Part shown: piece after piece, positions 43,590-54,279 of the stretch
Layout of the letters: each line of letters begins with the position of its first letter
How positions within the stretch are numbered: the stretch's first letter is position 1
DNA from: Saccharina japonica
Taxonomy: Eukaryota > Sar > Phaeophyceae > Laminariales > Laminariaceae
NCBI GenBank assembly: GCA_008828725.1
Contig: MEHQ01004134.1
Location: forward strand, 288,496-352,495
DNA: 64,000 nt
Reading direction: 5' to 3'
The notes under the pieces: model-generated
The model's input: the letters and a program-made list of their open reading frames with translations, nothing else
What the model was told of the DNA's origin: nothing
Database searches by the model: none
Translations under genes and position numbers: made by a program

Positions 43590-44300
43590 CGGAATCTAGG
43601 ACATGTTCCCTGGGTTGGATCTGTGCTATACAGATCCTGCACAACATCCCTATACATCGGCAGCCGGTTAGGACCGAGGTCGGGATTTGTCAGAGAGGTG
43701 TGGATGTACCTTATATAGCCGGTATGTGGGCGGCGTATGGAGCTTTTCATGTTTGAAACCTGACAAGAAAAATACCATGGTAGGTACACGGTTAGGTATT
43801 GTCCTTTTGAGCCCAAATCGTGGAACAACACTGCCTAGTAGTGCACCACAACTGAGGAGACACCCAGTATCATTGGATTTGGTGTAAATATTTGCGGCTG
43901 ATGAAGACTAGACGGCCAGGTCATGGGATCAGCTTTCAGTTTTTTTTCTTTCTCAAAAGTCGGCTGTTGGGTGACTTACTAATAGTTGACTCACTGATAG
44001 TATAGATGACTTACTTTTAGTATATATGACTCACTAACAGTATATATGACTTACTAATAGTATAGAGCTCCTCATGTGAGGAGCCTCATAAACACAATGG
44101 TTGGCGCTACAGTTTACTGGTCCCTCTATTGTCTAGTACCGGTATGCGCCCAGCCAACAAATACCGGCTCTACACAGCGGCGACTGGAACTGCTCCGCAC
44201 ACTACCACACTGGTGAATCCCATCTGTGCCCAAGTGATTATGCAGGCACTATAGCGGGCAACCGGAAATATAGAGGGACCAACGCTGTATTTACTATTTA
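43590..44300. repeat. Cluster of dispersed and tandem repeats
   Basis: 43595-43665 is a reverse copy of the GGATCTG hairpin repeat seen at 14385. 43970-44065 is a roughly 22-bp tandem repeat ('atgacttactaatagtatag'). 44067-44089 is a hairpin ('gagctcctcatgtgaggagc'), similar to 48617. 44131-44290 is an intact copy of the repeat that is SINE-interrupted at 27955. Confidence 0.75.
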
Positions 44301-47300
44301 CACCCCTACGGACGGTAGCACGCGTCACCTAAGGAAAACCTGCACTAGGTACGTTACCCTCTCTACCGCGTGATGGCATGGCACCGCAGCAGGATGATGG
44401 CACGGCACAAGGGGCCCGGAAGCGCACGACGAACGCAACCGTAACCTCCCTAGTGTGTTTTCTGTGCATTTGCCATGGGTACAAAAACACGGCCTTGCCC
44501 ATCTTGCACCAGCTAACAGTAGTAAATAGTGGCGCACCGGGGAGGAGGTGCGTGGGGGTGCTTGTGCGCTTTGGCAGGGGGGCTGCTGGTGGCGTGTCGT
44601 GTACACGCCCTGTCGCTTTCGGCGAATGTTGCCTACGGTAGCAGGCCTTCAGTTTTTTTTAATATGGTGATGGCGTGTCTCGGCTGACTGTTGGCGGGGA
44701 GCAGGCGACGACTGTAATATAGAGGGGTGTCGTGCCCGCAGGTTTCTGGTGGGTCATTTTTTTTTTCGTGAGTGTTGTGATCGGTGGAGATTCCCTGGAT
44801 GGCACATGGAGCCATCTGAGACCACGCCACTTTTCTGTCGTACATTTGGACGTTTCTTGCTGTGGATGGCGACTCTGTTTTGGAAAAATGAAGAATGGTC
44901 ACGGAACCCCTTTCTCGCTGGTTCGGCATATATGATACGAGTACGACGAGTAGGTAGTTTTTAGTTTTGAAAGGTGCATCAGACGTAACCCTGGACGCCG
45001 CCGCCAGGGGGAGAAGGGAGGGGAGGGTGGAGGGTCACTTCCCATGGCGTTTGGGCGGCATGAAGATGCGGAGTAGGACGCACGGGAAATGAGATACCTG
45101 GTATAGCAAAGTGTAACCCAATGATGATATGATAGCAGGTACAATAATTGGGTAAAAGGTGGTTGTGCGTATTCAATTGAAAATACGCAGGGAAGGAAAA
45201 TTTGTCGGACATAGCCGTTGATCGTAGCCGTGCAAATGTCTGATGCCAGGTACGTATGATTGTCGTATTAGTCTGGGTGTTTGAGTTGTGTGACTGCAAT
45301 TCATATACGGAGAATGCGGCGGACGTATGTGCCCCCGCATAGGTTGCATAAAAATATGTGTGTCGCTTGCTTTCGAGGGTCTCAGGGTTTAGTGGATAAG
45401 AGGCCCCCTTGCTCTCAGTTAACTTAATCTACGATAATATGAGTGGTATTGCTCTCTCTTTCCACCGCCTTACGGCGCCTTGGCTCTCCACCCACCACTC
45501 TTCGTGAGCAAGGCAATGCAGCCGAGCACCCGTGCACGTGGATGATCCAAGATCCAATATAATTGATTGGATGAGATTGGTGCTATTCGGCGAATTGTGC
45601 CAGCTTTTTCATTGAATAAGGCCCTGCACATTGTCGGCAGGAAAATTAAATAATAGGTTCGGACAACTTGGCAACGGACTGTCACGAAATCCTTTTCTCG
45701 CAGCAATGCATGATTGGTGTTTTTCAGTCCCGGGCGTTGCATGTTGCACCAGATGCAGTAACGGTAAGTATGATACCGGTTCTTACTTGTTCAACATCTA
45801 AGCGTCAAGTGCCGGGTGAACTGAAGGGAGCCTTGACAATGCTTAGGAGTACGAGGGGATGAGAGGGTTGACGAACGGGAAGTTCCACAGATTTTTCTGT
45901 ACGTAGTATCTACGAGTATATAGCGGATACTCTTTTCTTGGCTGTCTGAAGTTTTTTTTTGTCGCTCATCAGTGGCCTCAAGCATGTGACTCTGCCCAAA
46001 TATTTTCAATTGTGTTGCGCCAAACGATCCCCGAACGATTTAACCCCCGTCCGGCCACGAGTAGTACCGATAGCCCGAACGCAAACGGTGGACCAACGCC
46101 AATTCCCACCTCCTGGGGTGCCGCAGGTGTTGGGCACCACGATTTGGCTGAAAGCTCGACTTCCAAGCCAGGATGGGTCCAATTGTTGCACGTACCTATA
46201 CGAGTGCACGTTACGAGTTTATACCAGGTATGCAAGGTTCCCCTTCGGGATTGTGGTTGACTCGAAATACCGAGGATGTCGCAAGCTGAAAAGGGAGAAC
46301 ATAGCAGACGTTCATTCCTCGTACGTATAAACCAGCTGCTCTTGTACGTTATAGCCACCGATCGGGTAAACACGAACAGCATAAAGAAGGTTTTTGACAG
46401 CTAAAAAAAAACATAGTACGAAGCCACCGAGCAAGTAGCCGGGCGAGTAACACCGACCAGCCCAAACGAGTTTATAGTTACTGTAGTTCGATGATACGTG
46501 ATGATACGTGTGGCAGAATTCTAAAAGCTTCCACTCGGCTTCCACTCGGCTTCCACTCGGCAGCCACGCCATAGTGCTCACGGTTCGTTGTTGTCCTTTA
46601 TTTACGCGCTGTCGGGTGCTACTACTGCTGTGCTGCTATAGTCGACGGATGGAACACCGGCCTGAAACAAAGGGTGGCCGGACTTGTCTAGTTCTACAGC
46701 TGCAGCAGACTTGATGTGTGTGGTGGATGATGAGCAAGCACAACGTGCGTTGTTGGTGGTGCTGCACTCAATTCACGACGAGTAACAATTAACGGTATGA
46801 GGCGGTACTGCAGTGGATAGGCCAAGGAGGAGACCGATGTATTCCACGACCACGATTCAGCGTAATAGCGAGACTACAGAAGTTGGGCGACAAAACCAAC
46901 ACCACAGACATACAACAACGACTCCGCTGTGGTTTTTTAAGGTGGCTAAATGAAGGAGGCGTTACTCGGACGGACACTTCCGATGATAACCCTGCCCCGC
47001 CTCCAATCCGCGCCCTTCCGCCCTCGTAGGTAAGCCCCTTCGCTAGTCGGGGGTTATGGCGCTGCAATCATGAGCTGGGCGCCTATCGCTGGGAGTGTTC
47101 ATTTGACCCCCCCCCCCCCCCCCCGTGCTTCCGTCTTCGAAAGGGATGCGTGGTTCAATGGGTGAAATGACTAAGGGCAAGCAACAAATGGAGTACGCCC
47201 CCCCCCCCCCCCCCCCCCCCCCGCGCGCCTCATTGGCTGCACCCGCGGACACCTTCAGTGGCTGTCAATCGGCCCATGCTGCCGGAAGGCGATCGTTTTT

Positions 47301-49390
47301 TATCTGAATTTCTTTGTTGGCGTGTCTCCTCTATCATACATAGGTCAGCATACTATTGCCGAGTAGTAGGTGTCCACATAAATGTGGCGACGACCATTAA
47401 AACATAATTGGAAGGCACGACACAACAAGAGCTGCGGCCCTTGCTTCCACTCTAGGGACCATTTTTCCCCCCGTCATAGCCCATAGCTTCCACTTACCCA
47501 GCCGCAAGCTGGAACGCCTTCCATACATGGGTAACACCCTCCTTACGTTACGTACACCCTTGGGATCGGAATGGTAGCCACCACTCCACTGGGACCTTGC
47601 CTACCGTAGCATTACATACTGCCACAATTTACAGCACCTTGCTTGTTAACATCGTTGAATAATATCAACAGTAGGGGTCACCACAGCAGACTACACACGC
47701 TTGGAGATTTCAATCAGCCTACACGCAACGACCGAAATGTGTTTATCCGTCCCCGATTCGGAACACGGAGTACATTTACAAGGCGCCAAAAAAAGACCAA
47801 AAACAGGCTTCAGGGGTTAACGTCCCTGGCCGAGCTCTTGCTTTCTCAGGCCATGGTTTGTTTCTGCAAAAGCCGCCACTATGTTCGAAATGTCACGACC
47901 TCGCACACTTCTCCCGTTCGCTTCTGAAGGTATACCTCCTTTGAAGGTGTACCCTCCGCATGCAAAGCTCTGCCGCCCCCGTCCAACGTAAGCCAACCCT
48001 CGGTGCTAGGTTAAGCACCTCGATAACAACAGACCCTCCAGCCCCCCGCCCGCCCCCGTGCTCCGCCTCAAAAGAGATGCGCGGTCAATGGTTAAATGAC
48101 TACGGCAAGAAAAAACTGAGTACCCCCCCCCCTCCTGCACATTGCGCTGTTCATACACCCTGTCAGCGTTATGTGCAATGCTCTTCCTCCCCCTTCCAAC
48201 GATAGCTGTCCCTCGGTGCTGGGTTAAGCACCTTGATAACAGCATACCCTTCCCCCTCCCAACCCTTGCGCCTGTCCTACCCCCTGTCATCGTTGCGCCC
48301 CTCAGGTTAAAGCACCTCGACAAAAGCGAACCCCCCCCCCCCTCCCAAACTTTGCGCTGTTCCTACACACACGCTGTCAGCGTTGCGCCCAAATGTAAAA
48401 CCCATCACGTGCGGAAGTGCTCCAGACACACACACCTCCAATGACCCAAAGCAGTCTGCTACGACTACTACTACTGAACTTACCGCTCTGTCTGTAAATG
48501 TAACAACCGTTTCGATATCAATAGTAACACCGCAACGGTCCTTACATTTCCGGACAGAGCGGTGTAAAAAAAACGAGGGCTGGACTACTCCCACGGTAGG
48601 GGCGCAGCAGATTTTTCTGAGCTCCTCACATGAGGAGCTGAATATCTCACCCGAAACATGACTTCGGAAACACTTGTTCGCGCAACCCGACCACAACTTC
48701 CAATGCGGTAGTCCAAAAACCAACATACCAGTAAAATAATAATAGTATCCGGTGGTTACTCGCGTGAGGAGCTCAACCGGTCAGAAAATATTGAGCCAAA
48801 AAGTGGTACCCCTACCGTAGAGTTGCTCGGCTGGGTCCATGCACCCATGGACAATACAACACCCGCATTGCTGCGGTGGTGATGGTGGCGTCTATAACGA
48901 CTTTCGCGACAGGCTAATCACTGAAGACAAAAAAAAACAAGGAAATACAGCGCAAACAGTAAAAAATCGAGGATCAAACAGAGGGCATCTACGAGGAGTC
49001 GTACGAAGAAGGGATATCACGCAAGTCAAAACAAAAAAAATCACGCGGGCGCGGCGTAGAGCCACGGTTCGCTTTGTTTTTCGGCGATTCTCCAGCGTTT
49101 TTAGGGCCGCTTCCCGCATGCAGTAAGCCCCAGCATAGCGCACCCACCAGTAAGCGCTATTATATCGCACACGGTGGGGGAATATACAAAAACAAAAATG
49201 GTGTGCAAAAAACAGTACCATATGTAAGCGTCTGTGGATCAAGGCGGACCCCCGTGGTGTGCGGTAAAGAGCAGCTCCAACCCGCACAGACACTTCTCCC
49301 GTCGCCACAACAAACCCTTGCCCTCCTCCTCAGCCTCCCCCCCCCCCCCCCCCCCCCCCCCCCGCCCCACTTTTTTATCAAGGTAAAACC
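44300..49390. other. Gene-free stretch with LINE tails
   Basis: No exon reaches my threshold. LINE tails with poly(C) lie at 47105-47222 (+) and 48060-48135 (+). A triplicated 10-bp word 'cttccactcg' lies at 46527-46562. 48000-48370 repeats 'ggttaagcacctcgataac' and 'tgttcatacaccctgtcagc' in degenerate form. A C run lies at 49340-49363. The frame at 45960-46330 resembles decayed repeat sequence more than a gene. Confidence 0.5.
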
Positions 49391-49397
49391 CCCCTTC

Positions 49398-49861
49398 CTA
49401 CCAAGGTAAAAACTCCTCCACCCCGCTCCCCTCCCGGACCGCAAACGTCATCGACCACATCTTACGTCCGGCCGCCCACGCCAATCCCAGCGTTGTCAGC
49501 ACCATCGCCACGGCCATGCCCTCGCCCCCGTTAGGCGCGCACGGGAAGCACAGAAGCACGAAGCAGTCGTACCCGCACCCCCTCGCTGACGCCCCCGCCG
49601 GCAGCGCGGCGAGCGCCGCCGTTATCAGCAGCCCGAGGTCGAGCCCCAGGTTCAGGGCGCAGGAGGGACCAGAGCAGCCCCACGCGGTGCCGCAGAATCC
49701 CGCGCGTGTGGAGCATGAGCCGGAGCTCTGGTGCCTAATGTACCCGCAGCTGGCGCAGTGGAGCGACCAGGCCCCGTTCAGGAGGCCGAGGGGAATCGGG
49801 ACGTAGACGCCCAGCCAGGGCGAAAAATCGCGCACGAGGGAGAAGTCGATGCCTCGCCTGG
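49398..49861 (-). CDS. Unrecognised Cys-rich, probably membrane-associated protein, terminal exon
   Basis: On the minus strand, after an acceptor 'caaaaaccag' (49862), about 154 codons run to a TAG at 49398. The frame begins RGIDFSLVRDFSPWLGVYVP and has high third-position GC. It includes hydrophobic stretches near LGVYVPIPLGLL, LGLDLGLLITAALAALPAGA and GMAVAMVLTTLGLAWAAG, with about a dozen Cys between them (CASCGYIRH, CGTAWGCSGPSC, CGYDCFVLLCFPC), suggesting a small multi-pass or disulfide-rich membrane protein. The last residues are GVEEFLPW. No upstream exon was identified, so the N-terminus is open. No family is recognised. Confidence 0.5.
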
Positions 49862-50365
49862 TTTTTGTAAGGAGACGGAAAATGGGAAAAGTAGAGGTTG
49901 TCCCGGAGAGGGGTGTTTGGTGAGAGGCGGGAGGAGACCGGGCGCACAAGGAATAATGCCGTGGGCGGGAGTTTTCGTGTGAAAAGTTGAGGCTGTTGGT
50001 GGTCCGAAATTACTCCCGACTATTTAATAGTGGTCGGCCTGTGTCGACCACCTCAGCATATTATTAGAAAGGAAGAGGATCATTAGAGATCGGGAAACAA
50101 GACCGAGAAGAACCCTTGACTTGTTTCAAGAGACGATGAAGCGTGTTGGTTCATATTCTGGGCTTGTTTGAGGAATAATTTGACCTTGATGGCAAAAACG
50201 TGGCGTTATTTGATTGATCGCGTGAGAGGCAATGCTAGGTGGATACACAGAGGGACGGTGCATGCAGACAGGTAGAACGCGAACAGACAGTGTTGCTGCT
50301 AGCAGCTGGCCAGAAGCTGCTGGGCCGGATGTACATCATGATTCTTTTTTAATTGTTGAGCAACG

Positions 50366-50686
50366 TTGTCTGCGCATGCGTGTATTCAAGCGCAACCAAG
50401 CCTTCGTTTGGACACCCCAAATGAGAGACCAACTATCAACCTAATGGTGAATGAAGACGTGTTTCGTACAACACGCAACCTGAGCCCTCGGATGAATTTC
50501 GAATCTGAGTTTGAAGACAACGGAGAGGAGAGTGAAAACACTGAGCGAGCTCGTCGACGGACTTATTTCGACGGCATCTTCCCACAGCCACCGTTCTCGC
50601 TGTGTGCGCCCCCCTCGTGTTTGAGAAACTCGGCTCTGAAGTTAATATCAGGGGGTGAGTTATCTTGCGTGCTATACGGTAGTTGA
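50366..50686 (+). CDS. Possible exon, unrecognised
   Basis: An open frame with a non-repetitive acidic/basic stretch (MNFESEFEDNGEESENTERA, then RRRTYFDGIFPQ), followed by a donor-like 'agggg|gtgagt' near 50654. No acceptor, partner exon or family similarity is recognised. It may be chance or a transposon relic. Confidence 0.2.
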   Translation: MSAHACIQAQPSLRLDTPNERPTINLMVNEDVFRTTRNLSPRMNFESEFEDNGEESENTERARRRTYFDGIFPQPPFSLCAPPSCLRNSALKLISGGELSCVLYGS

Positions 50687-50999
50687 GCGTGGTGCAGACA
50701 TCTGTTTACAGCGGCGGTGTCATAGCGGTGCTATCCGTGCAACGCCAGTATTTTCACTTCGAGAACGGACAGCAAACTGGGCCCTAGTGGTAGAAACAAC
50801 GAAAAAGGTGGAATAAAATATACAGCATCGATAGGTTCCGTCGTCAGCCGAACTCGTGCCCGCTGAGGACAGACCCCCTTCTCCTTTCTACCTGATACTG
50901 TATAACGCATAGGGCTTTATCTGAGATGGTAGTCTAGCGAGATGGAAACGGTGGTTCTTTAACCCTGTTGGGGTTTTAAGGAGGAAACATGTCGGGAAA

Positions 51000-53290
51000 G
51001 TATTGCGAGTCAAGCATAGTCCAGCACGAAGCAGTCCGAGCTGCTGGGTTTTTGGAATGTTCATTAAATGAGGTGTTCAGGCTGCAGTACAAGGAATTGT
51101 ACGACTAAAGCGCGATACCCCTCACGCCACTCCTAAACCAGGTATGCAAATGGTTAACGAGACCGCACTCCTTTTCTTTTTGGTCGCTGTACCTGGGTCC
51201 TAAAAAATAATAACAATAAAAGTGGTGAAGCGAAGACCTGGGAGGAGTGGTAGCACCGACAGCGGAGGGTGTTTCCACTCTTTCATCCCATACTATCTGA
51301 AAAGCAGAACTGTTGACAAGATACAAACGGATCCTCGAAGATGGAAATCGGGAAGGGTTGAAAACCATCCCCTATCCCCGACTCGAGGTAAGGCTTCATC
51401 CTAGGCAGTCTGATGGTTCAACTAGATCACTCCGCAAGCCTTTGCTTCTTCTTCTTCGAACGAAGATAGAAACAAGAGGATGAGTTGAGACGCCACCCAC
51501 CCGCCCCACGGGCACAAAATGATTTAGTTATATTTTGTTTCACGTGCTCCATGCGATACTACTACTGGTGTGCAGTTCATGGAAGCCACAGAACGTATAC
51601 GTGGATAGTTCTTCTTTATCGCCGGAGAAAATAACACAGAGTAGGTGACATGCACGAGATGCCACCACTCTGGGGCTGATTTCGCCGACGGAGCGGAAGC
51701 ACCTCCGTGGAGGTGTTTCCACTCTTTCGTCCCAGTAGACAGTTACAATCTAGTTACACCGCACGTCGGATAGATCATCTACAGATAGATCATCTAGATC
51801 ATCTAAATCATAACCCGTCGTTATGGGATATTGCGCAGGGTCTGTATGATTTAAGCATAAGTTCAACCCAGGAAACACGTTCTGGATCATGCAGGTTATA
51901 CGTCTCCCACCCGGCAACATTTGGCTAGATCATACATAGAGATTAGCGATTATTGGGCCTACGGTACACACTAAAACCTATATATTTCCCTATTTTTACT
52001 AACAATATTTGGTCCTCTATACTATGACCCACCTTAATAGCAACATATCTGCCCCGAAAGATCTAGATCAATAAATGGGAGTCGTTCACCTGTCCGAGGT
52101 GTGCATAGGTTATCTATCTGGGGTTGAAATTATCTTTGGCTGCCTTTTTCCCAGCCTCACTACCCCTCGTATGAAATGCGATACGAAATAGACACAAAGC
52201 CCTACGTACAAAGAAAAATTGACCAATCAGAAAACTGCGGGCACGAAACCCCTTTCTCTAGTAGGCACGACGACCTTGCGTTCTCGGAGCCGCCTTTACC
52301 GCAATCCTGAATTATTATATAGGATAAAGTATAGGAATCGGGGACTTGGTTGTGGCCCGCGTGTGGTTCCAGTGTTATGAGACCGAATATTTCGAAAAAC
52401 GCCGAAAACACTACTTTAGACACTAACCCTAACCCTAACCCTAACCCTAACCTTAACCCTAACCCTAACCCTAACCCCGACCCCGCCCCGACCCTTATGA
52501 GCTTTGTCTCGAAAAAATCAGGCGTTTATTTTTTTTCGAAAATTGGCCGACCACACTAAAAGGTACATATATATATAGTAAAATATTCCCCGATTTCCAT
52601 ACTTTATCCTAGATACTAATTCAGTGGTGCGGTAAAGTTCTCGCTTGGGCGAAAGTTGGCTACATCAACAGCATCCAACCCGAAATATCGAAATGTAGGG
52701 GGGAAAATCTACTGTAAACTTGTACTGGTAGATGAATATCAGAATGAACGCAGCGAACCCGCAGCACACAACACACAACCAGGTGTGGCCACACACCGCT
52801 CAATGTCATACATAATGTGTGTGTGGCATGTTTTAACCTGGGTGAGGGGACATCCGCTCCACCAACAAGGAGGACGAACGGAACGGCTTTCTCCGGGCTC
52901 AGGAGTGTTTATGGCTTGCAGGTTGGAGCTCGTAATGTTGTGCAGTGTGTACGTCAACAAAAAAAAGGGCGACGAAACACAGCAGTAGTACGTACAGTAT
53001 ACACAAGGGCAGCGATTTAGTGGTTGCTTCCATGTTCCAAACCTAGCCAGTTTTACACTAAATACGAGCACCTCTCGCACACGCAGAAGGTCGATCGATC
53101 TACGGTAGCCAAAACCAGACGATCGATGTTGATGTTTTTACGCCTCCAACCACACAGCAGTCTCTTACGTACGTAAGTAAAACCCCACTTCCTATTTCGT
53201 ACCTCGTACGACTGTAAAAATACCCGTACTGCTTTACGTATGTAGAGCAGTTCTGCTACACTATACGACCGCTGATGTTACGCTTCTTCC
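51000..53290. other. Repeats and interstitial telomere-like block; no supported gene
   Basis: 51265-51295 and 51709-51739 share 'gtgtttccactctttc.tccc'. 51770-51925 is a copy of the GGATCTG hairpin repeat. 51960-52025 is a reverse copy of the AT-rich repeat at 31755. No exon is supported, although the minus strand at 52850-52925 could hold a short one. Confidence 0.5.
52423..52478. repeat. Interstitial telomere-type repeat (CCCTAA)n
   Basis: About nine CTAACC-phase hexamers with one CCTTAA variant, followed by 'cccgaccccgcccc'. It corresponds to TTAGGG repeats on the minus strand. Confidence 0.9.
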
Positions 53291-53303
53291 ATGCAAAGAA
53301 AAC

Positions 53304-53828
53304 TCACCATGCACAAAGCAGCAGCACGAGAAGCAAGGAAGACATCCCCAGCATCACCGTCCCCGTCCGGCGCAGAACGGACGCGTGCTCCTTGCTGAGG
53401 GCGACCTCCCGCACGGACGTCACCGCCACCTCCCTCCCAACTTTCCCGGCGGGCTGCTGCTTACCAGTACCCTCCGCGCCCGCCTTCCCTACCCCGGCCA
53501 ACACCGGTGGCACGCGACCGGGACAGTGCTCGCATGTCTGCGGACCCGAGCCCAATCCACTCACACTCGGGGCGCCACAGCCTTTGCATACTTCGTGCAG
53601 CCCTGGCCAGGGTGCATGAACGCGCAGCCCGGGAACGCCTAGATCCACCGCTTCGAGATGTCCCGGTGGGTGGGAGGGATCGTGGTCGTAAGCCGCAGTC
53701 GCTCCCGTTCCCGAGAGAGGGTTGGGGCCGTCGCCTCGCTGGGCTGCTTCTTCGTGTCGCCCGGTGGCGTCTTCCTCGCGGATGTTGTACGCGGCGGCCT
53801 GGACCGAGTGGATTTTGCTGCCGGACAT
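53304..53828 (-). CDS. Unrecognised protein with C-terminal hydrophobic segment
   Basis: The minus frame starts MSGSKIHSVQAAAYNIREED at 53828 in a good ATG context (aacacATGtcc). The first 35 codons and the last 45 (VAVTSVREVALSKEH, then a basic LRR and the hydrophobic stretch LGMSSLLLVLLL) have strongly coding base composition. The middle (about 53700-53480) does not, and another frame reads FPGCAFMHPGQGCTKYAKAV there between 'gatctag' and 'gtgagt' splice-like sites, so the single frame probably hides two introns. The final TGA overlaps a donor (CATG|gtgagt), so the protein may continue. The hydrophobic end suggests a membrane anchor. It is divergent from the RCCR-like gene, with about 450 bp between their ATGs. 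Confidence 0.45.
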   Translation of the reverse strand: MSGSKIHSVQAAAYNIREEDATGRHEEAAQRGDGPNPLSGTGATAAYDHDPSHPPGHLEAVDLGVPGLRVHAPWPGLHEVCKGCGAPSVSGLGSGPQTCEHCPGRVPPVLAGVGKAGAEGTGKQQPAGKVGREVAVTSVREVALSKEHASVLRRTGTVMLGMSSLLLVLLLCAW

Positions 53829-54279
53829 GTGTTAGATGTTCTTGTGTTGAGCCGACCAAGTAAACGCCGTGGCGAGATGACCCGCAACACTCTGCTGTTT
53901 TTGTTGAGAGGCAGCTCTACGTTGGCGAGTACTTACAGCTCTGTATCATGTGTCGTGCAAACAAGGGCTGCCTCGTGGTAGGATTTCAAAGCCGCAGCTC
54001 ACAGCAGTGGTAGAGTTCCTCGCGATAATTCAGTCAACTAGCGGAAGCCTATTGAAGGCGCTTCCACTTCTGTCCGCTCTCAGCCCCTCACACTTGCGAC
54101 GTAGCTCTTCTAGCTGATGTGGCCGCTGTTGTTGGCACGAGATCCCGCGAGCGCCGAGACCTCGCGAAAAAAAAATGACTTTTCCGTTTCAAAACACGCC
54201 TCCGAATACAATGGAACACCCAAATTATGCCTTCGAAATGGAAACTCTTCATAAGTTCTTCCTCGAGTGCTTGAGAATC

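Noticed and set aside
45960-46382. Plus-strand frame GLKHVTLPKYFQLCC and the minus-strand frame over it
   Set aside because: No splice partners, internal repeat words, and a short similarity to intronic sequence near 40930; treated as repeat debris.
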